Of a DNA stretch of 64,000 nt, positions 21,944-29,564 are shown one piece after another; position 1 is the first letter of the stretch, and each line of letters opens with the position of its first letter. Below the pieces are notes generated by a model, which made no database searches, had not been told where the DNA came from, and worked only from the letters and a program-made list of their open reading frames with translations. The DNA comes from Lepidurus packardi (taxonomy: Eukaryota > Arthropoda > Branchiopoda > Notostraca > Triopsidae), in the NCBI GenBank assembly GCA_023053545.1, contig JAKZAN010000055.1, positions 186,001-250,000 of the forward strand, read 5' to 3'. The translations under genes were made by a program, and so were the position numbers.

Positions 21944-22178
21944 AATTATTATTATTTTTTATATAACCATTGCAATGCCTTTGCAATGGTTTTTTTTAGT
22001 TATTATTTTTTTTAAATTTTGATATACCTGCAATGCCTTTGCAGATATTCTTTTTATGGTAGTTCGCAATTAATTGCAATTGCAATTGCAATCGCTATTA
22101 CAGCCTATTTCGACAAAAAACCCTTGGTTTATAGGTGTTCTTCACTAAATGCATTGCAATTGCAATGACAATTGCAAT
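21408..22178. repeat. Dense TTGCAAT / ATTGCAAT repeat cluster at the 5' end of the replication gene
   Basis: By eye there are about 15 copies of TTGCAAT on the plus strand in 770 bases. Seven lie within the first part of the replication gene (about 21408-21648) and eight in the 320-base gap upstream (about 21970-22178). Several of these are head-to-tail (for example three starting at 22074, 22080 and 22086) and many are the palindrome ATTGCAAT. The gap also holds a hairpin, aaccattgcaatg / ctttgcaatggtt. This looks like an iteron array or operator for the replication protein. Confidence 0.75.
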
Positions 22179-22263
22179 TAATTGCAAGAGCATAATTGCA
22201 AAACTCTAGCGAATTAATCGTTCAGATTTTAAAGGCTTTTAGAGAAACTTCTTTATGAACCTT

Positions 22264-22581
22264 TTAATAAATTAACGTGTCTGACCTAATTTCGATTTCA
22301 TTTGCAGCAGGATTATCTGAAAAGCAAAGTGTTGTAGTATTTAAAATTTCTGCCCTTCGGAAAAAAAATAGCAGGCAGCTAACAAAAATAGCACATTTGG
22401 TTATCCTCTTTTCTGCAAGAGTTCCTAAACATTTAGCACCTTTCCCGTAAAGCAAAAAATTATTGAAAACGGATTGTGTTTCGGCAAATTCTATTCGCAG
22501 AAAACGTTCAGGAGTGAAGTCATTTAAAGAAATGAAAGATAGCGCGCTTGGCGCTGCATTGCTGTTTTGCGTGTTTTGCAT
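22264..22581 (-). CDS. Small protein of unknown function
   Basis: This 105-residue protein is not recognised. It has a low-complexity polar N-terminus (residues 1-14), then a compact region with LNDFTPERFLRIEFAE and LLYGKGAKCLGTLAEKRI, and one hydrophobic segment (CAIFVSCLLFFF, about 68-79) that could be a buried helix or a membrane segment. It sits between the replication gene and the helix-turn-helix gene on the same strand, a place where mobile elements of this group often carry short regulators. Amino-acid composition looks like a real protein, but support is limited to its position and codon pattern. Confidence 0.55.
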   Translation of the reverse strand: MQNTQNSNAAPSALSFISLNDFTPERFLRIEFAETQSVFNNFLLYGKGAKCLGTLAEKRITKCAIFVSCLLFFFRRAEILNTTTLCFSDNPAANEIEIRSDTLIY

Positions 22582-22794
22582 AATCGGTATTGATTAAAAT
22601 AAGATTTAAAAAATAGGGTAATCACTGCAAAACACTTTGAATATAAATATCCACGATATTTACGGACTCTCACCGATATGTTACCCCAAGAAGTTATAAG
22701 GAAGGAAATAGGATATACTTCTCTCATCGTAGATAAATTGATATTAAAAATGTTTTGCGAGTCAAAGGTAGGTAATAGTTCGAATTAAGCGCAA

Positions 22795-23088
22795 TCAACT
22801 CGAAAATTTGTTCATTTTTTGAAGTGCTTGGAGTACTTCAGCCTTTTTGTACCTCACTTTGTTACCTATTCGATAGGCTGCAATTAAATCTTTCTTTGTC
22901 CAATCCCAAAGCGTGACTAATGAAACAGCAAGTAAAGAGGCTGTTTCATGCCTAGAAAGCAAGATTTCTTCTTCTCCGCTTTTAATTGTTGATGTGAACT
23001 GTTGCAAGGCACCAATAAAATCTGATAAGATTTCCTTTTTGAAGTCCGTTGCATTAATGTTTTCAATTTGTAAAAATTGCTTTGTCAT
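22795..23088 (-). CDS. Helix-turn-helix DNA-binding protein (excisionase-like)
   Basis: This 97-residue protein has an N-terminal amphipathic region (about 1-40) and a C-terminal winged helix-turn-helix of the MerR/excisionase type. The sequence LLSRHETASLLAVSLVTLWDWTKKDLI is the first helices and turn, and AAYRIGNKVRYKKAEVLQAL is the wing and last helix. Proteins of this kind in Bacteroidota mobile elements act as recombination directionality factors or as regulators of the neighbouring replication and integrase genes. It is encoded on the same strand, between the integrase block and the replication gene. The DNA-binding fold is clear. Whether it is an excisionase or a repressor cannot be told from sequence. 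Confidence 0.82.
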   Translation of the reverse strand: MTKQFLQIENINATDFKKEILSDFIGALQQFTSTIKSGEEEILLSRHETASLLAVSLVTLWDWTKKDLIAAYRIGNKVRYKKAEVLQALQKMNKFSS

Positions 23089-23169
23089 ACGTCTATATTT
23101 TAAAATTTGTTATAGCCGCAAAACTAATCGCATTTAATCTGATGGACGTTATGGAGTATACTCCAAGCC

Positions 23170-23964
23170 CTACTCCATTGATTCAAGATACTTCTCTACA
23201 AACGCTATATCTGCAATAAAACTTGGCGTGTATTCAGAACTTCTTTTATCCAACAATGCTAGTGTCTGGCTTATATTTTTAGCATTTCGGTCAATTAAAA
23301 TTGCTATAAACATTGATTTTTTATTATCAGACAAGTCACTCCATGATATAGAAGTAATTAAATGCTCTAGTAGTATAATCTTTCGCTTTGTACTGAACTC
23401 ACCCTTCTGCAACTGGTAATCTTCATAATAGAATTCCTCTTCTTCATCTGCAATAACAATCGGTTTAATCCTGTTTTTAAGACTTTTAAATAGCTCCGTG
23501 TCTTCTAAATATGTATCCCTGTAATAAACTATCTCAAAATTTGTGAAATCATTTAGGTCATACATCATTAGAAAAAGCTCCATGTTGTTTCTCATCAACC
23601 TATATATTTCCTCAAACACCTCAAACAAGGCTAGTTCCTTGATGTATTTTGTATAATCATAGGACAACTTTAAGTCGGCGACAACTTTAGCAAATTCTAC
23701 GTGTAAATCCCTTTTAAGCATCTCTTCAAGTTGGTCTACTTTGAAAAGCGAGTAGCGCCGATCGAATAGGTTTCTAAGGTTCTTTATCTCACTATGGGTA
23801 AAAATTGACCTTTGATATTTTTCGAGATAAGCAAGCAATTCAGTATTTGCATAATGAAATGACCTCTTTTCTGACTCTAGATTTATGAAGTGCTGCTTTA
23901 TCAAGAGTTCACACTTTGCGAAATATTTAGAATAGAAATAATTATATGTGTCTGAATATGTCAT
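23170..23964 (-). CDS. Protein of unknown function, coupled to the integrase
   Basis: This 264-residue protein is not recognised. It is predicted to be mostly alpha-helical, rich in Tyr, Phe, Leu, Lys and Glu, with no signal peptide or membrane segment. An acidic stretch (ADEEEEFYYEDYQ) lies near residue 195. The C-terminal third (SISWSDLSDNKKSMFIAILIDRNAKNISQTL and onward) has the look of a small helical DNA-binding or interaction domain. Its start is separated from the integrase stop by a single base, so the two are translationally coupled. Proteins of similar size and position follow integrases in other Bacteroidota elements, which suggests a role in integration control. That role is inference. 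Confidence 0.75.
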   Translation of the reverse strand: MTYSDTYNYFYSKYFAKCELLIKQHFINLESEKRSFHYANTELLAYLEKYQRSIFTHSEIKNLRNLFDRRYSLFKVDQLEEMLKRDLHVEFAKVVADLKLSYDYTKYIKELALFEVFEEIYRLMRNNMELFLMMYDLNDFTNFEIVYYRDTYLEDTELFKSLKNRIKPIVIADEEEEFYYEDYQLQKGEFSTKRKIILLEHLITSISWSDLSDNKKSMFIAILIDRNAKNISQTLALLDKRSSEYTPSFIADIAFVEKYLESME

Positions 23965-23965
23965 A

Positions 23966-25270
23966 TTAAATAGGTTGATTTTCCCAATGCAACTTTAATT
24001 TTTCTGCATTTTCTTTTGGGGTTATTTTTATATATTTTAAAAACTGCGTTTCGGTTTTGTGACCTGTAATAGCCATAATTGTTAGATTGTCAAGCTTTCC
24101 ATAAAGGTTACTTGCAAAAGAACGACGGCAGGTGTGGGAGCTTATTAGTTCAAATTTTGGATAAACCCCATCTTCTTTGCGCATTTTATTTTTTACTTCA
24201 ACTTTAGCGTCTTTAAAAAAGTCTGGTTCTTCTTTTTTGTTAATCATTTTTGCGCCCTCTACTTTCTCTGTAAAACCGACTTCTTCACAGACTTCTTTGA
24301 TGTACTTATTGAACTTCTGATCAGAAATAACCGAAGGAAGGTTTTGCCCTCTTTTTAAAAGGATCTCTTTTACTTGCGGGTGCAATGGAATAATGACTTT
24401 ATGTGAGGTCTTTGATGTTTCGACATGAATAAATCCATCTTTGAAATTAAACTCTTTAAGTCTAAGAAAATCAGAAATCCGCAAGCCTGTTCTAAGTCCA
24501 ATTATAAATGAATCACGCACGTTATCAAGTCTTGACGAACCACTAAAGTCATGCTCATAAACTTTGTTTATCTCGTCCTCGTTTAGATACACGTCTTTTG
24601 TTTTGTTGGAAATGGTACTAAATTCCGAGTGGCGGTACTGTGTGTTAATAGGAAGCCCTTCAATTTCAATTTCCTTGCACCATTTTTTGATGTTGGCAAT
24701 GTAGCCACCAGTAGTGTTATTATTGATCTTCTCGACTGTCAAACAGTAAGACAGAAAACGACGATAAAATTCTAGGTTAATATCTTCAAATCTTAGCTTT
24801 GTTGAGTTCGACTTTTCAAAGCTATTTAACTTGTGAAGTGTAGTTTGATAATGCTGTACAGTTCTTTTTGCAATCGGCTGCCCGTTTTGAAGTCTATGCG
24901 GGCAATCGTCTACAAATTTCTGTACCCAATCAACAAAATAAATTTTGTGCTGCTCATTTGTTTCCGCTCTTCCAGAAAAGTTTGAAATTTTCTCTTTTAG
25001 CCAATTATCGCCAATAAACTTTTGAGAGTTATAATCGTAATTATACTGTTCAAAGAGAAAGTTTCGTAGATCTCGAAGCTTATTGTTGATGAAGTCTTTT
25101 TGATTATTCGCAGATGTTTGTTTTACCTGCTCTTTCGTTTTGCTCCAGTCAGCAAAAGGTACTGAAAGACCAGTCCTAGCCTTTTTGTCAAAGCGTTTGC
25201 TGTCAGCGAATCTAACATAGATGCTACTGGTAGTATTTTTACCCTTAACTGTAAAAAAAGATATATTCAT
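23966..25270 (-). CDS. Tyrosine site-specific recombinase (integrase)
   Basis: This is the enzyme expected to insert and excise the island at tRNA-Leu. An N-terminal arm-binding domain (start about NISFFTVKGK) is followed by a SAM-like core-binding domain (near FVDWVQKFVDDCP) and a C-terminal catalytic domain. The active-site residues are visible: Arg in GLRTGLRISDFL, His and Arg in SSHTCRRSFAS, His in ITGHKTETQFL, and the nucleophilic Tyr in LKYIKIT. The length of 434 residues is typical for Bacteroidota integrases. I chose ATG at 25270. A longer frame begins at 25321 but overlaps the upstream 40-codon gene and adds nothing family-like. Confidence 0.93.
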   Translation of the reverse strand: MNISFFTVKGKNTTSSIYVRFADSKRFDKKARTGLSVPFADWSKTKEQVKQTSANNQKDFINNKLRDLRNFLFEQYNYDYNSQKFIGDNWLKEKISNFSGRAETNEQHKIYFVDWVQKFVDDCPHRLQNGQPIAKRTVQHYQTTLHKLNSFEKSNSTKLRFEDINLEFYRRFLSYCLTVEKINNNTTGGYIANIKKWCKEIEIEGLPINTQYRHSEFSTISNKTKDVYLNEDEINKVYEHDFSGSSRLDNVRDSFIIGLRTGLRISDFLRLKEFNFKDGFIHVETSKTSHKVIIPLHPQVKEILLKRGQNLPSVISDQKFNKYIKEVCEEVGFTEKVEGAKMINKKEEPDFFKDAKVEVKNKMRKEDGVYPKFELISSHTCRRSFASNLYGKLDNLTIMAITGHKTETQFLKYIKITPKENAEKLKLHWENQPI

Positions 25271-25292
25271 AATTAACTTCGAGTCAAATAAA

Positions 25293-25415
25293 TCATTTAT
25301 CCTTTTGAGGTTTCGTTTCAATTTTAGGCATAATTCTGTTAGCGGGGAGCGTTTGAGTTCTCCCTAACTTTACCTCGATGGCTTTAATTTCGGACTTTGG
25401 TTTTTTCTCACTCAT
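25293..25415 (-). CDS. Very small basic protein in the restriction-integrase operon
   Basis: This 40-codon frame begins with ATG at 25415, 4 bases after the stop of the membrane-protein gene, and ends 22 bases before the chosen start of the integrase. The predicted peptide (MSEKKPKSEIKAIEVKLGRT at its N-terminus) is strongly basic and hydrophilic, with no cysteine and no membrane segment. It is too short for ordinary gene calls. The tight spacing on both sides, in an operon with equally tight junctions, is the main evidence. It could be a regulator, an anti-restriction control peptide or a non-functional leader. No family is recognised. Confidence 0.5.
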   Translation of the reverse strand: MSEKKPKSEIKAIEVKLGRTQTLPANRIMPKIETKPQKDK

Positions 25416-25419
25416 ATTC

Positions 25420-25956
25420 TTAATTTTTGGGGTTGCTCGGCTTGTTTTGAGGTGGAGGTGGAAGTGCACGCCCTCTCTCTTCGGTTAAGGGCTTAGATGG
25501 TTCATTTGGAACTCGACTAGGATTAGTATTATTCATATTATAAATATTTATAGATGCAAATGAGATAATAAGAACGATGCCTATTATAAGACACCAAATG
25601 GACAATCGGTTGAGAAAATTTATGGTTTTGTTCCGATTCTCAATGTTTGAAATAATAATTTCGTAGTTTTCTTTGTCAATATCACTAATGGTTGCGTCTG
25701 AATCTAACATGGATTTATAATGAGAATATAGATTAGACAATAATGTTACAACCATAAGAAACATTCCAATCACCATAAGAATCACGCACTTAGCCTGCTC
25801 CATTTTAATGATCTTTTCCATAAAGCTCAAGGAAAGTACCAAACCTCCCGAAGCGAGCAGGTTTATATACTTTTCAAAATCGTCTTGACTTTTATGCTTG
25901 TTTTCCAGAACAGAGTTTCTATATAAATTCCATTCGTGTGGGTTTTCTACTTTCAT
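25420..25956 (-). CDS. Membrane protein of unknown function next to the type IIG enzyme
   Basis: This 178-residue protein has a cytoplasmic-looking N-terminus (about 1-30) and a hydrophobic segment INLLASGGLVLSLSF (about 31-45). A strong membrane helix VILMVIGMFLMVVTLLS (about 57-73), a polar, charged central region (about 78-115) and another membrane helix (about 119-137) follow. The tail is proline-rich (PPPPQNKPSNPKN). It starts 6 bases after the type IIG stop, so it is co-transcribed. I do not recognise the family. The pattern of two or three membrane helices around a soluble loop is shared by several membrane effectors linked to bacterial defence genes, so a defence role is possible, but it is inferred only from position. 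Confidence 0.72.
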   Translation of the reverse strand: MKVENPHEWNLYRNSVLENKHKSQDDFEKYINLLASGGLVLSLSFMEKIIKMEQAKCVILMVIGMFLMVVTLLSNLYSHYKSMLDSDATISDIDKENYEIIISNIENRNKTINFLNRLSIWCLIIGIVLIISFASINIYNMNNTNPSRVPNEPSKPLTEERGRALPPPPQNKPSNPKN

Positions 25957-25962
25957 AATTAT

Positions 25963-28900
25963 TTATGTAGCGTTCTCTACAATCTTTATCTCCTCATCAC
26001 TCAATCCATACAACTCATAAACCATTTTGTCTATTTCGCGATCGGTGGTTTCGATTTCGTTTTTGATGGCCAGCACCTGCTTGGCTTCCGTAGTAAAATA
26101 TTCTTCCCACTCGGCTTCTTGCGAAAGGGTGAGCTTTATTTTTTGCTTGCCCAGTTCTTTTATAAATTCTGAATATGTCAACAAATACCAATCTTGTAGT
26201 TTTTTTGGTAAAACTGCTAAATCGAATTTGCGTTGGAGGGTTCGTTGGAATTTTTGGGAGTTTTCTTGGAGGTTTTTGTGTAATTGGAGCGTACGATCTA
26301 CTACCACATTCAATTCTTCAGATGGATTGGCAATAGGAATTTGACCAAAATATTTCCATATTAACTGGCAGCCATTCTGAATTTGTGTGCAATATTTTGT
26401 TATTAACCACCAACCCATTTTGGAATTCAAGACGCCAAGTAATCCCTTGTTGTCTGTTGGGATTATCCACATTGAGTTATTACAGAACAAGCCCGCTTCA
26501 TCGTAAATAAAACAAGGTTTAACTTGAAACGCTTGATACATTATTTTGGGCTTTGCAAATTCAGATAAATAAACATCGGAAGGACAATTGTCCAATTCAA
26601 GCCAGTGATGCTGACCTGTAAAAGGTTTCTCGTCATTTTCTTTACTTCCGTTACATTGACCTCGCAATCTTAATTTCTCTTCGTACAATAGCAACCTTCT
26701 GTAAACCGATGGGTATTGTGTCTCAAGATATTTATGGCTTCCGAATTGCGCTAATATTATAAAATCACATTCATGAAGTAATGGACTTTGATATCGTTCC
26801 ATATTTCTCCCTCTAACAATCGGCGAAATGATGTCTTTCGCTGTTATGCTTTCAGTAATTAAAGTTTCTTTAATCACTTCACCAATTATAAAAGCTTCGC
26901 TCAAACCAGGAATTATTCCACGAAACGCGTCACCACCTACGAATTCAGATAGATTCTTGTTTTCAAATTTTAATTTACTTAGTAGATCTTTTTCCTTGTT
27001 AGATGAGATTGTCCATGTATCGCCGTTTAACTGATTGTGTTTAAACTCCTCCTGATTAAGTGCAATATTAGTTTCAAAATCAGACACGTCTTTTCGTAAT
27101 GTCGATATCTTTATTGAATCCTTTGGCGCTTGTTTTTTTGAAATGAATATACACGGGTACGTTGTTGCGCCTTCAAAAATCTGCATATCTCCAAAATCGA
27201 TTAAACGACAAAGCTCATAACTAAGGAAATATTCCCTTAAAGACTTACCATATCCCGCTTGCAGCCACTTATTTGGCATGATATAAGAAATTGTTCCCTC
27301 TTCCTTTAAAATATCAAAGCCTCTTTCTACAAATAAGCAATATAAGTCGCCTCGTTTATCAAATGTTGAATACCCCATTTTTGACAACGATAATGAAACA
27401 TCTTTCATAATTTCTAACCTCACATACGGCGGATTTCCAATAATTACGTCAAACCCTCCTTTGGCGAATACTTGCGGAAATTCGGTTTGCCAGTTAAACG
27501 CTTTCTCTCCCGCCACTTCCGCATCATCAATGAGCGAATTGCCGCATTTAATGTTGTTGTTCAGATCGTTTAGCTTTCTGTTTGGCTGGGCTGTTCTTAG
27601 CCACAAAGATAATTTTGCAATCTCGACGCTTTCTTCATTTAGGTCGACCCCAAAAAGGTTGTTTTCTAAAATACTTTTTTCCATGTCGCTCAACAAAAGT
27701 GCATCGCCAAACAATTTGGCTTGCAGCTCGTCGATATAGCGGTGTTCATTGATGAGGAAATCCAACGCTTGGTTCAGAAACGCGCCACTTCCGCAGGCTG
27801 GATCACAAATGGTTAATTGAAGCAGCCAGTTGCGGTAGGTGTTTAGTTTGTCCAGTAATGCTTGCTTAGTTGCCTTAGTGCGTTTGCTGTCGTTGTGGTA
27901 GTCTTCTTCAACGATTTTTAAGGCTTCCTTTTGATCGGTACACAACTTGCCAACTGTATTGTCTACGATATATTTCGTAATGTATTTGGGTGTATAAAAT
28001 ACGCCGTCTTTCTTTCGTTTGGTGGTCGATTTTTCGACCGCATTTCCCGCCAATTGCGCTTTAATTTCGTCGATTTCGTTTAGGGAATTTTCGAAAATAT
28101 GCCCCAAAATATTGACGTCGACTTCACTCGCAAAATCAAATTGCGATATTTTTAAGGTATGCTTATACAACAGTTCGTCGTCAATTTTGATTGTGTCTAA
28201 AACTTCATCAGGTTTAAACAAACCGCCATTGTAAGCAAAAACGTCATAACGTTTGCCCTTATAACCTGTGTTCAGATATTCGAAATATTTTTTAAATCGG
28301 TTGTAAAGCGGGACTTCTTCATCTCGCTCTTGCAGATCGCGCCAGTCATTCAATATCAAACGAACTGAATTGGGTGGCAGCAATTGTCGGTCTTCAGCAA
28401 AAAATAAAAACAAAAATCTATCCAGTAACTTTTGTGACTTTTTGAATAATGTCAGGTTGTCAAATCCGAGATTTTGACTGATTAAATCTTGGTATAATTC
28501 GCGTTTAAATCTCGAATAATCGGTATAGAGTGCTTTCGTAATGTCATTTTCAGTTCCGATGGATAGTTCCTTGATGCGCTTTGGAACATCTTTAGAAACG
28601 TTCTCGTATGCAAGACACAAATAGAGCAGCTCAAATTCTTGCTCGGTTAACTGAAACAAATTAAACTCGACATATTCTGTTGCATTGTCGATATAGAAGC
28701 GCAATTTTTCAAAATTGGAAGTTATGACATAAATGCAATCTGGTTGGTTGTTTTTATACCCGAAAGCCTGCACCTCAATTTTTCCTAAATCGGTCGTATT
28801 TGTGCCTTTCAGTTCAATGACTGCTTTTACTTTTTCGTCAATTATAATCGCGCCATCTGCTTTTTTGCTGTCCTTTACGTTCTTGTATTCAGTAGTTATA

Positions 28901-29118
28901 TTAAAGTTGGGCGTTGGGTTTTTCGTATAGCCTAGAACATTGACAAATAAGTCAATCAAAAACTCGCCTTGGTATTGCTCTTCTTTGCTATTTCGGATGT
29001 TGTCTTGAATGGCTGCATTGTGAAAATGCATTTTGAACAATTGCCATTTATTTGATATGTTGGCTTTGTCTTGATTTTGGAGCGTTTTGATAACGACCGA
29101 TTTTTGGAATAGTGGCAT
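25963..29118 (-). CDS. Type IIG restriction-modification enzyme (Eco57I-like methyltransferase with N-terminal nuclease)
   Basis: This 1051-residue protein combines DNA cleavage, methylation and target recognition in one chain. The N-terminal domain has a PD-(D/E)xK nuclease core, with E52, D88 in KADGAII, and E102 and K104 in AVIELKG. The central gamma-class N6-adenine methyltransferase domain shows motif I (CDPACGSGAFL, about residue 444) and motif IV (IIGNPPYV, about 563). The C-terminal region (about 720-1000) fits a TaqI-like specificity domain. The likely role is defence of the island's host against incoming DNA, with self-protection by methylation. The gene heads an operon with a membrane protein and a 40-residue protein. 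A decayed copy of its 5' end lies at 30258-30376. Confidence 0.92.
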   Translation of the reverse strand: MPLFQKSVVIKTLQNQDKANISNKWQLFKMHFHNAAIQDNIRNSKEEQYQGEFLIDLFVNVLGYTKNPTPNFNITTEYKNVKDSKKADGAIIIDEKVKAVIELKGTNTTDLGKIEVQAFGYKNNQPDCIYVITSNFEKLRFYIDNATEYVEFNLFQLTEQEFELLYLCLAYENVSKDVPKRIKELSIGTENDITKALYTDYSRFKRELYQDLISQNLGFDNLTLFKKSQKLLDRFLFLFFAEDRQLLPPNSVRLILNDWRDLQERDEEVPLYNRFKKYFEYLNTGYKGKRYDVFAYNGGLFKPDEVLDTIKIDDELLYKHTLKISQFDFASEVDVNILGHIFENSLNEIDEIKAQLAGNAVEKSTTKRKKDGVFYTPKYITKYIVDNTVGKLCTDQKEALKIVEEDYHNDSKRTKATKQALLDKLNTYRNWLLQLTICDPACGSGAFLNQALDFLINEHRYIDELQAKLFGDALLLSDMEKSILENNLFGVDLNEESVEIAKLSLWLRTAQPNRKLNDLNNNIKCGNSLIDDAEVAGEKAFNWQTEFPQVFAKGGFDVIIGNPPYVRLEIMKDVSLSLSKMGYSTFDKRGDLYCLFVERGFDILKEEGTISYIMPNKWLQAGYGKSLREYFLSYELCRLIDFGDMQIFEGATTYPCIFISKKQAPKDSIKISTLRKDVSDFETNIALNQEEFKHNQLNGDTWTISSNKEKDLLSKLKFENKNLSEFVGGDAFRGIIPGLSEAFIIGEVIKETLITESITAKDIISPIVRGRNMERYQSPLLHECDFIILAQFGSHKYLETQYPSVYRRLLLYEEKLRLRGQCNGSKENDEKPFTGQHHWLELDNCPSDVYLSEFAKPKIMYQAFQVKPCFIYDEAGLFCNNSMWIIPTDNKGLLGVLNSKMGWWLITKYCTQIQNGCQLIWKYFGQIPIANPSEELNVVVDRTLQLHKNLQENSQKFQRTLQRKFDLAVLPKKLQDWYLLTYSEFIKELGKQKIKLTLSQEAEWEEYFTTEAKQVLAIKNEIETTDREIDKMVYELYGLSDEEIKIVENAT

Positions 29119-29142
29119 ATATGATTTTTATTACAAAGCCGA

Positions 29143-29150
29143 AGATAGTT
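29143..29150 (-). promoter_or_regulatory. Putative -7 element (TATCTTCG) of the type IIG operon
   Basis: On the minus strand TATCTTCG lies 25 bases before the ATG. It is close to the TANNTTTG consensus. The surrounding sequence is conserved in the remnant copy at 30258-30376, which supports function. Confidence 0.45.
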
Positions 29151-29171
29151 AAAATTGATATACGGCATTTT

Positions 29172-29191
29172 TTTTGCCGATATTTTGCCGA
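29172..29191 (+). repeat. Paired TTTTGCCGA motif near the right end of the island
   Basis: It has the same 9-base motif twice with a 2-base spacer as at 18812-18831, in the same orientation, and lies upstream of the type IIG gene 143 bases inside attR. Confidence 0.6.
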
Positions 29192-29333
29192 AAAATAGTT
29201 AATTTGTTTAAATTCAGTTGAATTTTACTTAATCAAGACGACTACCGATCACGCCAACAAGCCCTTATAAACAAAGGACTTACAATGATTTTAAAGAACT
29301 TTTTAACGCCTTTAAATTAAGCAGGTTGTCAAA

Positions 29334-29346
29334 CTATTATCCGCAC
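29334..29346 (+). repeat. Right attachment site (attR) of the genomic island
   Basis: This is an exact 13-base copy (ctattatccgcac) of the 3' end of tRNA-Leu with no tRNA attached. Immediately after it lies a terminator hairpin, probably the original terminator of the tRNA gene. Confidence 0.8.
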
Positions 29347-29348
29347 AA

Positions 29349-29383
29349 AAACCCTGACTTTCAACAAGTTGGGGTTTTTTATT
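29349..29383 (+). terminator. Probable original tRNA-Leu terminator, displaced by the island
   Basis: A 12-bp stem with two G-T pairs (29349-29360 and 29366-29377) and a 5-base loop is followed by a T run. It directly follows attR, as expected for the native downstream region. Confidence 0.75.
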
Positions 29384-29435
29384 TTGGACTAGTCTTGAAT
29401 TATGAAAATGTTGGAATTATTCTCAAATTTAGAAA

Positions 29436-29463
29436 AGCAAAAACCCAGAGCAGGTCTGGGTTT
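29436..29463 (-). terminator. Terminator of the ankyrin-like gene
   Basis: The stem aaacccaga / tctgggttt (29441-29449 and 29455-29463) is followed on the minus strand by tttttgctttt. It lies about 100 bases past the stop of the gene at 29565. Confidence 0.7.
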
Positions 29464-29564
29464 ATAGTTACAATTTTAAAGTGCAGAGACTAATGCGTAT
29501 AATGATTAGCTGGGCACTGGTCTAAATTCAACGCTTTATATAAAATATAATACTGTGAACAAGG

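Larger units (their letters stand above)
18757..29346. mobile_element. Genomic island integrated at tRNA-Leu (integrase, VapE-type primase, type IIG restriction)
   Basis: A 10.6 kb element lies between two copies of a 13-bp direct repeat, the left one being the end of tRNA-Leu. Cargo and core genes are all on the minus strand: type IIG enzyme, membrane protein, 40-residue protein, tyrosine recombinase, unknown protein, helix-turn-helix protein, small unknown protein, and Toprim/VapE replication protein. Two dense clusters of short repeats flank the replication gene. No capsid, tail, relaxase or conjugation genes are visible. It could be an integrative mobilisable element, a plasmid-like element or a phage satellite. 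It looks whole. The tRNA terminator displaced by insertion appears to survive just beyond the right end (29349). Confidence 0.82.

Noticed and set aside
22524-22727. 67-codon minus-strand gene between the small unknown protein and the helix-turn-helix gene
   Set aside because: It overlaps the better-supported 105-residue gene and lacks a recognisable pattern.
18757-29346. Reading the island as a prophage
   Set aside because: No capsid, portal, terminase, tail or lysis genes are present. The gene set fits a satellite-like or mobilisable island.
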